The notes beneath the pieces are model-generated. The model had not been told where the DNA came from. It saw only the letters and a list, made by a program, of their open reading frames with translations, and made no database searches. A stretch of DNA of 32,573 bases, taken from contig JAODND010000067.1 in NCBI GenBank assembly GCA_025465465.1, positions 1-32,573 on the forward strand, written 5' to 3'. This DNA is from Frankiales bacterium (GTDB taxonomy: Bacteria; Actinomycetota; Actinomycetes; Mycobacteriales; SCTD01). This document shows, piece after piece, positions 16,024 to 23,534 of this stretch. The translations under genes were made by a program, and so were the position numbers. Each line of letters starts with the position of its first letter. Within the stretch, counting starts at the first letter, position 1.

Positions 16024-16046
16024 AACGTAGCCGCGACTGACATGCT
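16024..16046. promoter_or_regulatory. Divergent promoter pair, both at leaderless distance
   Basis: On the minus strand TACGTT (16029 to 16024) is followed by six bases and ATG 16017. On the plus strand CATGCT (16041-16046), a weaker match to TANNNT, is followed by six bases and ATG 16053. Neither start has a Shine-Dalgarno. The two boxes are 11 bases apart, so simultaneous binding of two polymerases is unlikely. Confidence 0.45.
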
Positions 16047-16052
16047 GGATGC

Positions 16053-16727
16053 ATGGCCCGACGTCTCGCCCGAGCTGTCCTCCGACGTCAGGTGCGTGAG
16101 GTCCCGACCCTGGACGAGCTGCCTGCCTTCACCGACTCGGCCACCTACTGGGAGAGCCGTTACGCCCTCGGCCAGAACTCCGGGGTCGGCTCGTACGCCG
16201 AGCTGGCAGCGTTCAAGGCCGACGTGCTCAACGCGTTCGTCGCCGAGCACAGCATCACGTCGGTGCTGGAGCTCGGCTGCGGCGACGGCAACCAGCTGCG
16301 GCTCGCCCGCTACCCGTCGTACCAGGGCTTCGACGTCGCACCGACGGCAGTTCGCTTGTGCCGCAAGGCTTTTCGGCGCGACCCGACGAAGTCCTTCCAG
16401 GTCTATGAGCCGGCCCGGTTCGCCCAGCAGCGGCCGCGGGCCGAGCTCACGCTTTCCCTGGACGTCGTCTTCCACCTGGTGGAGGACGAGGTGTTCGTCC
16501 AGCACCTCGGCGAGCTGTTCGACGCCGCCGAGCGGTTCGTCTGCGTCTATGCGACCAACCAGGTGACTCCGGACATCGGCGACCACGTGCGGCACCGGCG
16601 CTTCACCGACTGGGTCGAGGCGCACCGCCCGCAGTGGCAGGTCGTGCGGCACGTCCCGAACCCGCACCGGGGTGCGCTCGAGGGCGCGGTCTCCGACTTC
16701 TGGTTCTTCGCGCCGGTCAGAGGATGA
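16053..16727 (+). CDS. SAM-dependent methyltransferase
   Basis: 224-residue class I methyltransferase: motif I VLELGCGDGNQLRLA, acidic end YQGFDVAPTAV, and LSLDVVFHLVEDEVF near motif III. ATYWESRYALGQNSGVGSY upstream of the SAM site is a motif often seen in methyltransferases of surface-glycan clusters. The first 20 residues are arginine-rich. ATG 16053 has no Shine-Dalgarno and follows a weak -10 box by six bases. It is a one-gene unit whose last 11 bases overlap the convergent glycosyltransferase. Confidence 0.85.
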   Translation: MARRLARAVLRRQVREVPTLDELPAFTDSATYWESRYALGQNSGVGSYAELAAFKADVLNAFVAEHSITSVLELGCGDGNQLRLARYPSYQGFDVAPTAVRLCRKAFRRDPTKSFQVYEPARFAQQRPRAELTLSLDVVFHLVEDEVFVQHLGELFDAAERFVCVYATNQVTPDIGDHVRHRRFTDWVEAHRPQWQVVRHVPNPHRGALEGAVSDFWFFAPVRG

Positions 16728-17652
16728 GCCGACGGTGCCGCGCGGAGCCGCGGGCCAGGACCGCGACCTCGGCGACGTCGACGGCGAGCTGAGCCGGCAG
16801 CACCCACGGCCAGTATCGCCGTCGCGCCTGCACCTGCAGCTCGCCGGTCCGCAGCCGGAGCCAGGGCAGCACCGCGACCAGCGCGACCGGGTGCCGCCGG
16901 CCGGCGAGCAGCCCAGCCGCGGCCAGCACGGCGACCGGGTGCGTCTTGCGCCACCACCACTGGCTGTAGACCGCGGTCGATCCCTGGGTGCCGTGTGTGC
17001 GGACGAAGAGCGGCACGTCCACCCACTTCGCGGTCTCGCGCAGCGCCGCCACCCACGAGCTGGGGCGCACGTCGTGGTGGACCAGCGCGTCGGGGACGAA
17101 GCTGACCTCTGCGCCGGCTGCCAGCGCCCGCAGTCCCAGGTCGGTGTCCTCGCCGGCCGCCTTGCGGAAGCGCTCGTCGAAGCCGTCGAGGGCCTCGAGA
17201 ACCGCGCGGGGGTAGCCGATGTTGCAGGTGTGGAAGAGGTCGGCGCTGTCGACCTGCAGCGTCCGGCTGAACGGACCGGTGAGGTGCTGCTGGTCGGGAG
17301 CAGGCATCGTCTTGCCGACGGTGATGGGGCCGGCGGCGGCCAGGTGCGCGCGGACCCACCCTGGCTGCGGCACGCAGTCGTCGTCGGTGAAGAGCACCAC
17401 TGCACCGCGGGACGCGCGCCAGGCCGCGTTCCTCCCGGCGGCCGGCCCGCGGTTGACCGCGCCGGCCAGGACGGTGAGGGGCAGCCGGTCCTGCCAGCGG
17501 ACCAGGACCTCCGACGTCGCGTCCCCGGAGCCGTCGTCGTAGACGACGACGTCGAAGTCGCTGACGTCCTGCGCCTCGAGCGCCGCCAGCAGCCGCTCCA
17601 GCCGCTCCGGTCGCCGGAAGGTCGAGACGCAGACCGACGCCGACGGGGTCAT
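16717..17652 (-). CDS. GT2 family glycosyltransferase
   Basis: 311-residue GT-A enzyme with ASVCVSTFRRPERLERL, VVVYDDGSGDATSE, and the metal site LFTDDDCVPQPGW. GEDTDLGLRALAAG holds the acidic motif and VHHDVRPSSW follows. The C-terminal 80 residues contain two hydrophobic stretches (HPVAVLAAAGLLAG and HPVALVAVLPWLRL) that may bind the membrane. ATG 17652 overlaps the epimerase stop as ATGA. It is the last gene of the eight-gene minus-strand run that begins at 24426. Confidence 0.9.
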   Translation of the reverse strand: MTPSASVCVSTFRRPERLERLLAALEAQDVSDFDVVVYDDGSGDATSEVLVRWQDRLPLTVLAGAVNRGPAAGRNAAWRASRGAVVLFTDDDCVPQPGWVRAHLAAAGPITVGKTMPAPDQQHLTGPFSRTLQVDSADLFHTCNIGYPRAVLEALDGFDERFRKAAGEDTDLGLRALAAGAEVSFVPDALVHHDVRPSSWVAALRETAKWVDVPLFVRTHGTQGSTAVYSQWWWRKTHPVAVLAAAGLLAGRRHPVALVAVLPWLRLRTGELQVQARRRYWPWVLPAQLAVDVAEVAVLARGSARHRRLIL

Positions 17653-18620
17653 ACGGTGAACGACGACTGGTCGCGTCCGAGCTCTCGCTTGTACCAGTCG
17701 ATGGTGCGCCCCAGGCCCTCCTCGAGGCTGACCGTCGGCTCCCAGTGCAGCTCCGCACGGGCCCGTGACGCATCGGCGTGCATGCGCCAGATCTCGGTGG
17801 GCCGCTCGGGCAGGGCACCGAACTGCGCGACGATCGGGTCGCCCATGAGCCGGAGCAGCAGCTGGGCGAGGTCGCGCATCGAGACCTCCTCACCGCAGCC
17901 GAGGTTGTAGAGCCGGCCCGGCTGCCCGTGCAGGGCAGCCGCCACGAACCCCCTGGCCAGGTCCGTCACGTAGTTGAGCTCGCGGGTCTGCCGGCCCTGC
18001 GTCATGAGCAGCGGCTGACCGCGCAGCGCCCGCACGATGATCTCGGGGACGACCCGGTCGGGGCTCTGGGCGGGACCGTAGGCGTTGAAGGGCCGCACCA
18101 TCACGACCGGCCAGCCCTTGCCCTGGTGGAACATCCGGCAAAAGCTCTCGCCGGCGTACTTGCTGACCGCGTACGGCGAGATGGGGTTGACCGGCCCGTC
18201 CTCCCGGAACGGCACCTCGACATCGCCGTAGATCTCGCTGGTGCCGGTGTAGACCAGCTTCTCGTACCCGAACGGCGCGAGCGCCTGCAGCAGGTTGACG
18301 GTCCCCTGCACGTTCACCTGGACGCACTCGTCGACCCGCTGCCACGACTTGCCGACATGCGTGTAGGCCCCGAGGTGGAAGACGACCTGCGGCCGGACGG
18401 TCTCCGCCACGGCATCCATCGCCGACCGGTCCGCGAGACTGCCCTCGTGCAGCGTCACGCGGTCGCGGACGCCGAGCAGCCGCTGCGGGTAGACGGAGGA
18501 GACCGTGCTCGTGAGGGCGTGCACGTCGGCGTCCAGCGCCAGCAGGGCGTCGACGACGTGCGAGCCGATGAACCCGGTGGCTCCCGTGACGAGGACGGGT
18601 ACTGCGGTCAGCTCAGCCAT
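17649..18620 (-). CDS. NAD-dependent epimerase/dehydratase (extended SDR)
   Basis: 323-residue extended short-chain dehydrogenase that would act on a nucleotide sugar. The NAD loop is TGATGFIGS (12-20), the catalytic pair is Y150 and K154 in SPYAVSKYAGE, and the hydroxyl residue is in YTGTSEIYG (124-132). VRPFNAYGPAQSP (175-187) and RELNYVTDLARGF (213-225) are typical of 4,6-dehydratases and 4-epimerases. ATG 18620 has GGGAG seven bases upstream; the frame continues up to 19031 only as a shadow. It overlaps the nucleotidyltransferase gene by 13 bases, so the two probably make one sugar nucleotide. The exact product is unresolved. Confidence 0.88.
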   Translation of the reverse strand: MAELTAVPVLVTGATGFIGSHVVDALLALDADVHALTSTVSSVYPQRLLGVRDRVTLHEGSLADRSAMDAVAETVRPQVVFHLGAYTHVGKSWQRVDECVQVNVQGTVNLLQALAPFGYEKLVYTGTSEIYGDVEVPFREDGPVNPISPYAVSKYAGESFCRMFHQGKGWPVVMVRPFNAYGPAQSPDRVVPEIIVRALRGQPLLMTQGRQTRELNYVTDLARGFVAAALHGQPGRLYNLGCGEEVSMRDLAQLLLRLMGDPIVAQFGALPERPTEIWRMHADASRARAELHWEPTVSLEEGLGRTIDWYKRELGRDQSSFTV

Positions 18621-19321
18621 GGTGTGGCTCCCGTCGCGGCGAGGTGCTCCAGCTCGGCCAGGTCCTTCTGGGTGTCGACGGAGCGCCAGAACCCCGCGTG
18701 CCGGTGCGCGACCAGCTCGCCCCGCATCGCCAGGGCCGGGAGCACGTCGCGCTCGAGGTCGGGTCCGGGGGACGCGTCGAGAGAGCCGGCTGTCAGCACG
18801 AAGAAACCGGCGTTGATCCAGTGGTCGGGCAGGACGGGCTTCTCGCGGAAGCCGGTGACGCGGTCGTCCGCGTCGAGGTCGAGGGTGCCGTACTGCGACG
18901 GCAGCGGCACCGTCGTCACGGTGGCCGAGGTCGCAGCGGCCCGGTGCCGGTCGAGCAGGGCGCGCAGGTCCACGTCGCCGAGCCCGTCGCCGTAGGTCGC
19001 GAAGAAGGTGTCTTCGAGCTCGGTGCGACACGCGCGCAGCCGTTCCGCGGTGCCCGCGTCCGCTCCGGTGTCGACGCAGGTCACCGAGGCGTCGGGCGGC
19101 AGCTCGAGGTCACCGGCCCACTTCTCCACGAGGTCGGCGCGGAACCCGGTGGCCAGGACGATCCGCCGGACGCCCTGCCGGAGGTAGACCTCGAGCAGGT
19201 GCCCGAGGACGGGGCGGCCACCGATCGGCAGCAGCGGCTTGGGCAGGTCCTCGGTCAGCGGCCAGGCACGGGTCCCACGACCGCCGCAGAGCACCACGAC
19301 GGGGGGAAGAGGTGCGGGCAC
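18608..19321 (-). CDS. Sugar-1-phosphate nucleotidyltransferase, RfbF-like
   Basis: 237-residue nucleotidyltransferase that activates a sugar 1-phosphate as a nucleotide sugar. The nucleotide loop is LCGGRGTRAWPL (11-22), followed by DLPKPLLPIGGRPVL with the conserved lysine. TYGDGLGDVDL, VTGFREKP and WINAGFFVL match glucose-1-phosphate cytidylyltransferases (RfbF) better than RmlA, and HRHAGFWRSVDTQKDL matches their end. A CDP-sugar product is therefore likely but not proven. GTG 19321 lies six bases after a TAGGGT box embedded in the end of the upstream gene, suggesting an internal leaderless promoter. Confidence 0.86.
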   Translation of the reverse strand: MPAPLPPVVVLCGGRGTRAWPLTEDLPKPLLPIGGRPVLGHLLEVYLRQGVRRIVLATGFRADLVEKWAGDLELPPDASVTCVDTGADAGTAERLRACRTELEDTFFATYGDGLGDVDLRALLDRHRAAATSATVTTVPLPSQYGTLDLDADDRVTGFREKPVLPDHWINAGFFVLTAGSLDASPGPDLERDVLPALAMRGELVAHRHAGFWRSVDTQKDLAELEHLAATGATPWLS

Positions 19322-19325
19322 GTCG

Positions 19326-20315
19326 TCACCCTAGAGCCGTCACCAGGACGGCCCCCGCATCCCGCCACCGCCACGCGACGGGCGACGGCACGGGCAGCCG
19401 GGTCAGCAGCGCGGCTTCGAGCGCATCGGCCCATGCCGCGACGTCACCGACCGGCAGGACGGGAGCCAGGTCATAGGTCGCCTCCCGCACCGCCGGCACG
19501 TCGGCGACCAGGGCCGGCGTGCCGTGCGCCCACGCCTCCAGCGGTGGCAGGCCGAAGCCCTCGTACACCGACGGGTGCAGCAGGACCTCCGCGCCGGTGA
19601 GCACCGCCGCCAGGTCGGCGTCAGGCAGTCGCCCGACCACCCGGACAGTGGCGTCGGCCGGGCGGGGCACCGGTGCCAGGTTGGGGTGCGCATCACCGAC
19701 GAGCACCAGGTCGTGCGGCACCCGGTCGCGGACCAACCGGTGCGCGGCCAGTGCCGTCGCGACGTCCTTGCGACGATCGCCCCAGCCCACCAGCACGGCG
19801 TACGGCCGGTCGAGACGAAGGCTCGCACGGACCCGAACCACCTCGGCCGGGCTGCTCGGTGCACCGGTCACGGCAGGCCGCACCACGACCGCCCCGCGGA
19901 CCCCGAGCACGTCGGCGAGCTCGGCCGCGACGGCCGCGGACGGCACGAGCACCAGCTCGGCACGGCGCGCGGCGGAGGCGACCGCGCGGGCATAGAACCG
20001 CATGCGGGGCACGAACCACGCCGGTTCGCGCAGCGGGGCGAGGTCGTGCACGAACACGGCGCTGTGCCGGGCAAGCAGTGGTGCGGTGTTGGCCAGCGAC
20101 AGCACGGTCCGGGTGCCGGCCGCGGCGGGCAGGACGACCTGCTCCCACAGCCGCGGGTGCGCCACCGGGAGCACCCGGTCCACCCGCGGGTCACTGGTGC
20201 CGCGCGGGGCAAGAACCCTGTGCTCGAGCTGCGGCACCGCGTCGAGCAGTCCGCGGGCGACTCGTTGGATCCCGGTTGCCGCGCCGCCCAGCACGCGGCC
20301 GTCGACCACGATCAC
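19326..20315 (-). CDS. GT4-type glycosyltransferase
   Basis: 329-residue GT-B enzyme. IVVDGRVLGGAATGIQRVA is the N-terminal strand and loop of the mannosyltransferase-like GT4 group. The donor half has YAVLVGWGDRRKD and an EX7E motif in YEGFGLPPLEAWAHG, followed by PALVADVPAVREA. GTG 20315 is chosen because it overlaps the upstream stop as GTGA and has GGAG six bases before it; the open frame runs back to 20801 as a shadow. The gene end contains the -10 box of the next gene. Confidence 0.88.
   Translation of the reverse strand: MIVVDGRVLGGAATGIQRVARGLLDAVPQLEHRVLAPRGTSDPRVDRVLPVAHPRLWEQVVLPAAAGTRTVLSLANTAPLLARHSAVFVHDLAPLREPAWFVPRMRFYARAVASAARRAELVLVPSAAVAAELADVLGVRGAVVVRPAVTGAPSSPAEVVRVRASLRLDRPYAVLVGWGDRRKDVATALAAHRLVRDRVPHDLVLVGDAHPNLAPVPRPADATVRVVGRLPDADLAAVLTGAEVLLHPSVYEGFGLPPLEAWAHGTPALVADVPAVREATYDLAPVLPVGDVAAWADALEAALLTRLPVPSPVAWRWRDAGAVLVTALG
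19328..19333 (-). promoter_or_regulatory. Internal leaderless promoter (-10) inside the minus-strand run
   Basis: The minus strand reads TAGGGT here, overlapping the last codons and TGA stop of the upstream glycosyltransferase. It is followed by six bases and GTG 19321 with no Shine-Dalgarno. It would let the nucleotidyltransferase, epimerase and last GT2 gene be transcribed separately from the upstream five genes. Confidence 0.5.
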
Positions 20316-21124
20316 CGCCTGCTCCAGGTGGCCCGGCCCCACACCAGCCCACCCGCGCGGAGCACGCCCGCGACGGCGCCGTACTGGTAACCCGCACGCA
20401 GGTCCGCCAAGGCCGTGCGCAGCTCGTCGCGGGGCCGGCCGGTCGGGATCCCGCGGGCCCGAAGGGCACCGGCCCCGCGGGCATAGCCGAGCTCGGCCCG
20501 GAGCGCCCGTCCTCGACCGCGCCACTGGAGGTGCTCCACCACCGGCTGCGGGCGGTAGCCGGCGCGCCAGCCGCCGCGAAGCAACCGGACCAGCAGGTCC
20601 TTGTCCTCGGCGCCCGGCCACCGGGTGCCGGGTCCCAGCTCCTCGTCCCAGCCGCCGGTGTCCTCGAGGGCCGCGCGCCGGACCGACAGGTTCGCCCCGT
20701 GCCCCAGATCGGCGACAGGGGTGGCGATCGAGTAGTCGCGCGGCTCGGGATCGGTCAGCACGGACAGGTGGCCCTCGCCCGCTGGCCGGACCTGCCCGCA
20801 CACGCCGTCGAGGTCGGACAACGCGGTCACGGTGGCGTCGGCCCAGCCCATGAGGGGTCGGCAGTCGTCATCGAGGAACGCGATCAGTGGATGCGTCGCC
20901 GCCCGCCACCCGGCATTGCGGGCCGCGGAGGCCTCCGGCCGGTCGGAGCGCAGGCATCGCATACCGGCCCGTGCGGCCGCCTCGGCAACGGCACCTGACG
21001 TCGAGCCGGCGTCCACCACGACCACCTCGTCGCCAGGCCGGAGGACCGGCTGCAGCGCAGCGAGACAGCCGTCGAGGAGCCAGGCCCGGTCGCGACACGG
21101 GACGACCACCGAGAGCGAGGTCAT
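20312..21124 (-). CDS. GT2 family glycosyltransferase
   Basis: 270-residue GT-A enzyme beginning SLSVVVPCRDRAWLLDGC. The first acidic motif is reduced to VVVDAGSTSG (35-44) in place of DDGSTD, but the metal site FLDDDCRP (83-90) is complete and GAEDKDLLVRLL gives the later acidic motif. The family is secure, although the changed motif could affect donor choice. ATG 21124 overlaps the stop of the membrane protein gene as ATGA. Confidence 0.87.
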   Translation of the reverse strand: MTSLSVVVPCRDRAWLLDGCLAALQPVLRPGDEVVVVDAGSTSGAVAEAAARAGMRCLRSDRPEASAARNAGWRAATHPLIAFLDDDCRPLMGWADATVTALSDLDGVCGQVRPAGEGHLSVLTDPEPRDYSIATPVADLGHGANLSVRRAALEDTGGWDEELGPGTRWPGAEDKDLLVRLLRGGWRAGYRPQPVVEHLQWRGRGRALRAELGYARGAGALRARGIPTGRPRDELRTALADLRAGYQYGAVAGVLRAGGLVWGRATWSRR

Positions 21125-22887
21125 CGGCGCACCCTCCGCCTTCCGGGGACGGGGAGCACCCACACGGCGACGAGCAGCGGCAGCCAGCCGGGCGCGGTCC
21201 GCAGGCCGGTCGGCTTGCCGACGAGCAGCGGTCCCCGGGTCTGCAGCTGCAGCCGCGACAGCGGCGGAGCCTTGGCCGCGGCGCCGAGCACAGCGGCCTT
21301 CTCGGCCTGCACGCCGGCAGCGGAGCCGGCCTGGAGCCTGAGCAGTCCCTGGCCGGGAGCGTCCCCCGTCGACTGGCACGTCATGGTGGCGTCGGGCAGC
21401 GCCGCCCGAGCCAGCGTGCAGAACGTCGTCCGCAGCTCGGTCCCGGTGTAGGTCGCCGCGGCGACCGTTGCCGGGTACGGCAGCAGCGACTCGAACTGCC
21501 AGGTCTCTGCCGCGTGCGTCGGGGCGACGGCGCGAAGCAGCAGACCGGCGAGGGCAGCGGCGAGCACCGCACCGACGCGGCCGCGCAGGCCGAGCGCCCG
21601 ACGCGGCGGCCGCAGCCCGTCCTGGGCCACCAGCCCGAGCGCTGCCAGCAGCCAGAAGGTCTCGGCGGCCGCCGGCACCGAGAAGGTGTCGAAGGTGAAG
21701 GTGCCGGCCGCGAGCACCACCAGGCCCACCGCCGCACTGAGCGCGACGAGGCGCTCGGGCCGCGACGGCGACCGCAGGGCGAGCAGCGACTCACCCACCG
21801 CGGAGACGATGACCCCGACGAACGCGGCCAGTCCGAGGACCCCGACCTCGGCATAGCTCAGCAGGTACGAGCTGTCGGTCGCGGAGATGCCCTGCGTCGA
21901 CAACCCGCTGATCCCGAGACCGGTCCAGGGGTGGGCGGCGACCAACGCCCCGATGACCGGCAGCCGCTCCACCCGCACGTCGATGGAGCCGGGGTCGGCG
22001 GCGGCGGTGAACTGACCGGCGAGCCCGGGATCGCCTACCAGGACGGCGATCACGCCGAGCAGGACGACCGCGGCCGCGACCCGGATCCCCCGCTCCCGGA
22101 GCACGGCGGCGAGGACGACGACGACCAGCACCAGGGGCAGCACGACCGTGCGGCTGTAGGTGAGCACCACAGCGGTGACGAGCACCGGCAACCCGAGAAC
22201 CAGCAGGAGCGACCGGGCGCGCCGGCGCACTGCTGCGAGGACGAGCAGCAGCGGCAGCACCGCCGCCGTGACCCAGGCGAAGGCCAGTGTGAAGTCTGCC
22301 GCGGCGCGCACCCGGACGTGACCGCCGCGGGTCGCGAGGACCTGCGCCTGGTCGCTCGCGAGCAGGCTGGGCACCAAGTGGAACCACCAACGGGCGTACG
22401 ACGCTCCGGTGACCGCCTCGAGCAGGGCGACCACGGCCGAGGCCAGCGTCGCGACGACCAGCACGGACACCGCCACGACAAGGTCGTCGCAGGCCCGCAC
22501 CAGCACGACCCACCCGATGAGGAACGGCACCTGCAGGGCGAGTGCCTGCCAGTTGCGCGCCGCCGCCGAGGCGTCCGTCGCCGGCTGGAGCAGCCCCACG
22601 CCGATGATCGCGAGCAGACCGACGACCAGCAGCAGCCGATGCACCAAGGCGGGCGGACGGAACAGCGACCACGGCAGCTCGCGCCGGTGACACCGGCGCA
22701 CCACACCGACGAGCGCGCCGGCCAGGACCAGGCGGTGCACCGTCAGCACTCCCGGTGCACCAGGCACGGTCAGGCTCCCGGGCACCAGCACGACGGTCGC
22801 GACGAGGACGCCCAGCGCCGCGGGAGGCCGGAGCAGCGCCGCTGCCACGGCGAGGGCGACCGCGCCGACGACCAGCAGCAGCCCCAT
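21121..22887 (-). CDS. O-antigen ligase/polymerase-like membrane protein with extra C-terminal exoplasmic domain
   Basis: 588-residue polytopic protein with roughly 11 or 12 hydrophobic segments, resembling the Wzy/WaaL (PF04932) family that joins lipid-linked glycans outside the membrane. VVLTYSRTVVLPL (241-253) matches the family's short S/TxSR motif, and HPWTGLGISGLSTQG (319-333), in a large loop, matches its downstream region. Unusually, after residue 453 there is a soluble stretch of about 110 residues with two cysteines (490 and 504), closed by a final membrane segment (566-581) and an arginine tail. That topology recalls a Wzz-type domain. The ATG at 22887 is eight bases from the stop of the Wzz-like gene. 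Whether it polymerises or ligates is unresolved. Confidence 0.83.
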   Translation of the reverse strand: MGLLLVVGAVALAVAAALLRPPAALGVLVATVVLVPGSLTVPGAPGVLTVHRLVLAGALVGVVRRCHRRELPWSLFRPPALVHRLLLVVGLLAIIGVGLLQPATDASAAARNWQALALQVPFLIGWVVLVRACDDLVVAVSVLVVATLASAVVALLEAVTGASYARWWFHLVPSLLASDQAQVLATRGGHVRVRAAADFTLAFAWVTAAVLPLLLVLAAVRRRARSLLLVLGLPVLVTAVVLTYSRTVVLPLVLVVVVLAAVLRERGIRVAAAVVLLGVIAVLVGDPGLAGQFTAAADPGSIDVRVERLPVIGALVAAHPWTGLGISGLSTQGISATDSSYLLSYAEVGVLGLAAFVGVIVSAVGESLLALRSPSRPERLVALSAAVGLVVLAAGTFTFDTFSVPAAAETFWLLAALGLVAQDGLRPPRRALGLRGRVGAVLAAALAGLLLRAVAPTHAAETWQFESLLPYPATVAAATYTGTELRTTFCTLARAALPDATMTCQSTGDAPGQGLLRLQAGSAAGVQAEKAAVLGAAAKAPPLSRLQLQTRGPLLVGKPTGLRTAPGWLPLLVAVWVLPVPGRRRVRR

Positions 22888-22895
22888 GCCGACGG

Positions 22896-23534
22896 CTAGG
22901 AGGCGCGCCGGCGCATGACGTCGAGGACGCCCGCCAGCAGCACGAAGGCCACCAAGCCGGCCCCGAGGCCGGTGAGCAGCTTCTGCCGGCTGGTCGGCAG
23001 GACCGCGGCGGCGTGTCTGGCCGGCGCGACCACGGTGAGCTCGACCCGATCGCGCGGCGCGATCTGCGCCGACCGCTGCTCATGCGTGACATAGCCGGAC
23101 AGGGCGGCGGCGAGGGCGTTGGCGACCCGGACCGCCTGGGAGGCCCGGGTGCCCGAGGCTCCGACGTAGAGCAGCAACGAACCAGCGTCGACCCGCACCA
23201 GCTCTGTCGCGGCCACGGTGTCACGTGACACCCCAGCTGGGGTCGCGGCCGCATCGACGACGGCATCGCCGCGCAGGATGCCTGCGTACTTCAGCCGCAG
23301 CCGCGCGAGCTTGTCGACCACGCCGGCGTCCTGGGACTGCGCGACGGTGTAGGGCTGGTCGAGCATCGTGGCGGCATAGGCGACGTAGGTGGGTGCCCGG
23401 CGGGCGGCGACCTCGTACCCAGCGCCCGCCGCGATGCAGACGAGCAGGGCGGCGATCCCGAGGCTGAGCGGTGTCAGGGCCCCGAACCCTCTGCCGCTGA
23501 GCAGGGCATGATCAGTCCGTCGGGGCTCGGCCAC
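22896..23534 (-). CDS. Wzz-like chain-length determinant protein
   Basis: 212-residue protein with two membrane segments (about 22-41 and 186-206) flanking an extracytoplasmic domain, the topology of polysaccharide co-polymerases that set glycan chain length. YVAYAATMLDQPYT after the first segment resembles the Wzz beta strand. There is no C-terminal tyrosine-kinase domain and no Walker motif. GTG 23534 stands six bases after TAGGCT on the minus strand with no Shine-Dalgarno, so it may have its own leaderless promoter. The gene overlaps the 3' end of the upstream GT2 gene by 23 bases and directly precedes the ligase/polymerase gene, its expected partner. Confidence 0.8.
   Translation of the reverse strand: MAEPRRTDHALLSGRGFGALTPLSLGIAALLVCIAAGAGYEVAARRAPTYVAYAATMLDQPYTVAQSQDAGVVDKLARLRLKYAGILRGDAVVDAAATPAGVSRDTVAATELVRVDAGSLLLYVGASGTRASQAVRVANALAAALSGYVTHEQRSAQIAPRDRVELTVVAPARHAAAVLPTSRQKLLTGLGAGLVAFVLLAGVLDVMRRRAS

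Noticed and set aside
18621..19031. N-terminal extension of the epimerase gene
   Set aside because: It is a frame shadow inside the nucleotidyltransferase gene; the SDR nucleotide loop starts just after ATG 18620.
20887..22899. A 670-codon open frame opposite the ligase/polymerase gene
   Set aside because: It is rich in Arg, Gln, Asp and His from antisense reading of a Leu/Val/Ala membrane protein, with no fold or family likeness.
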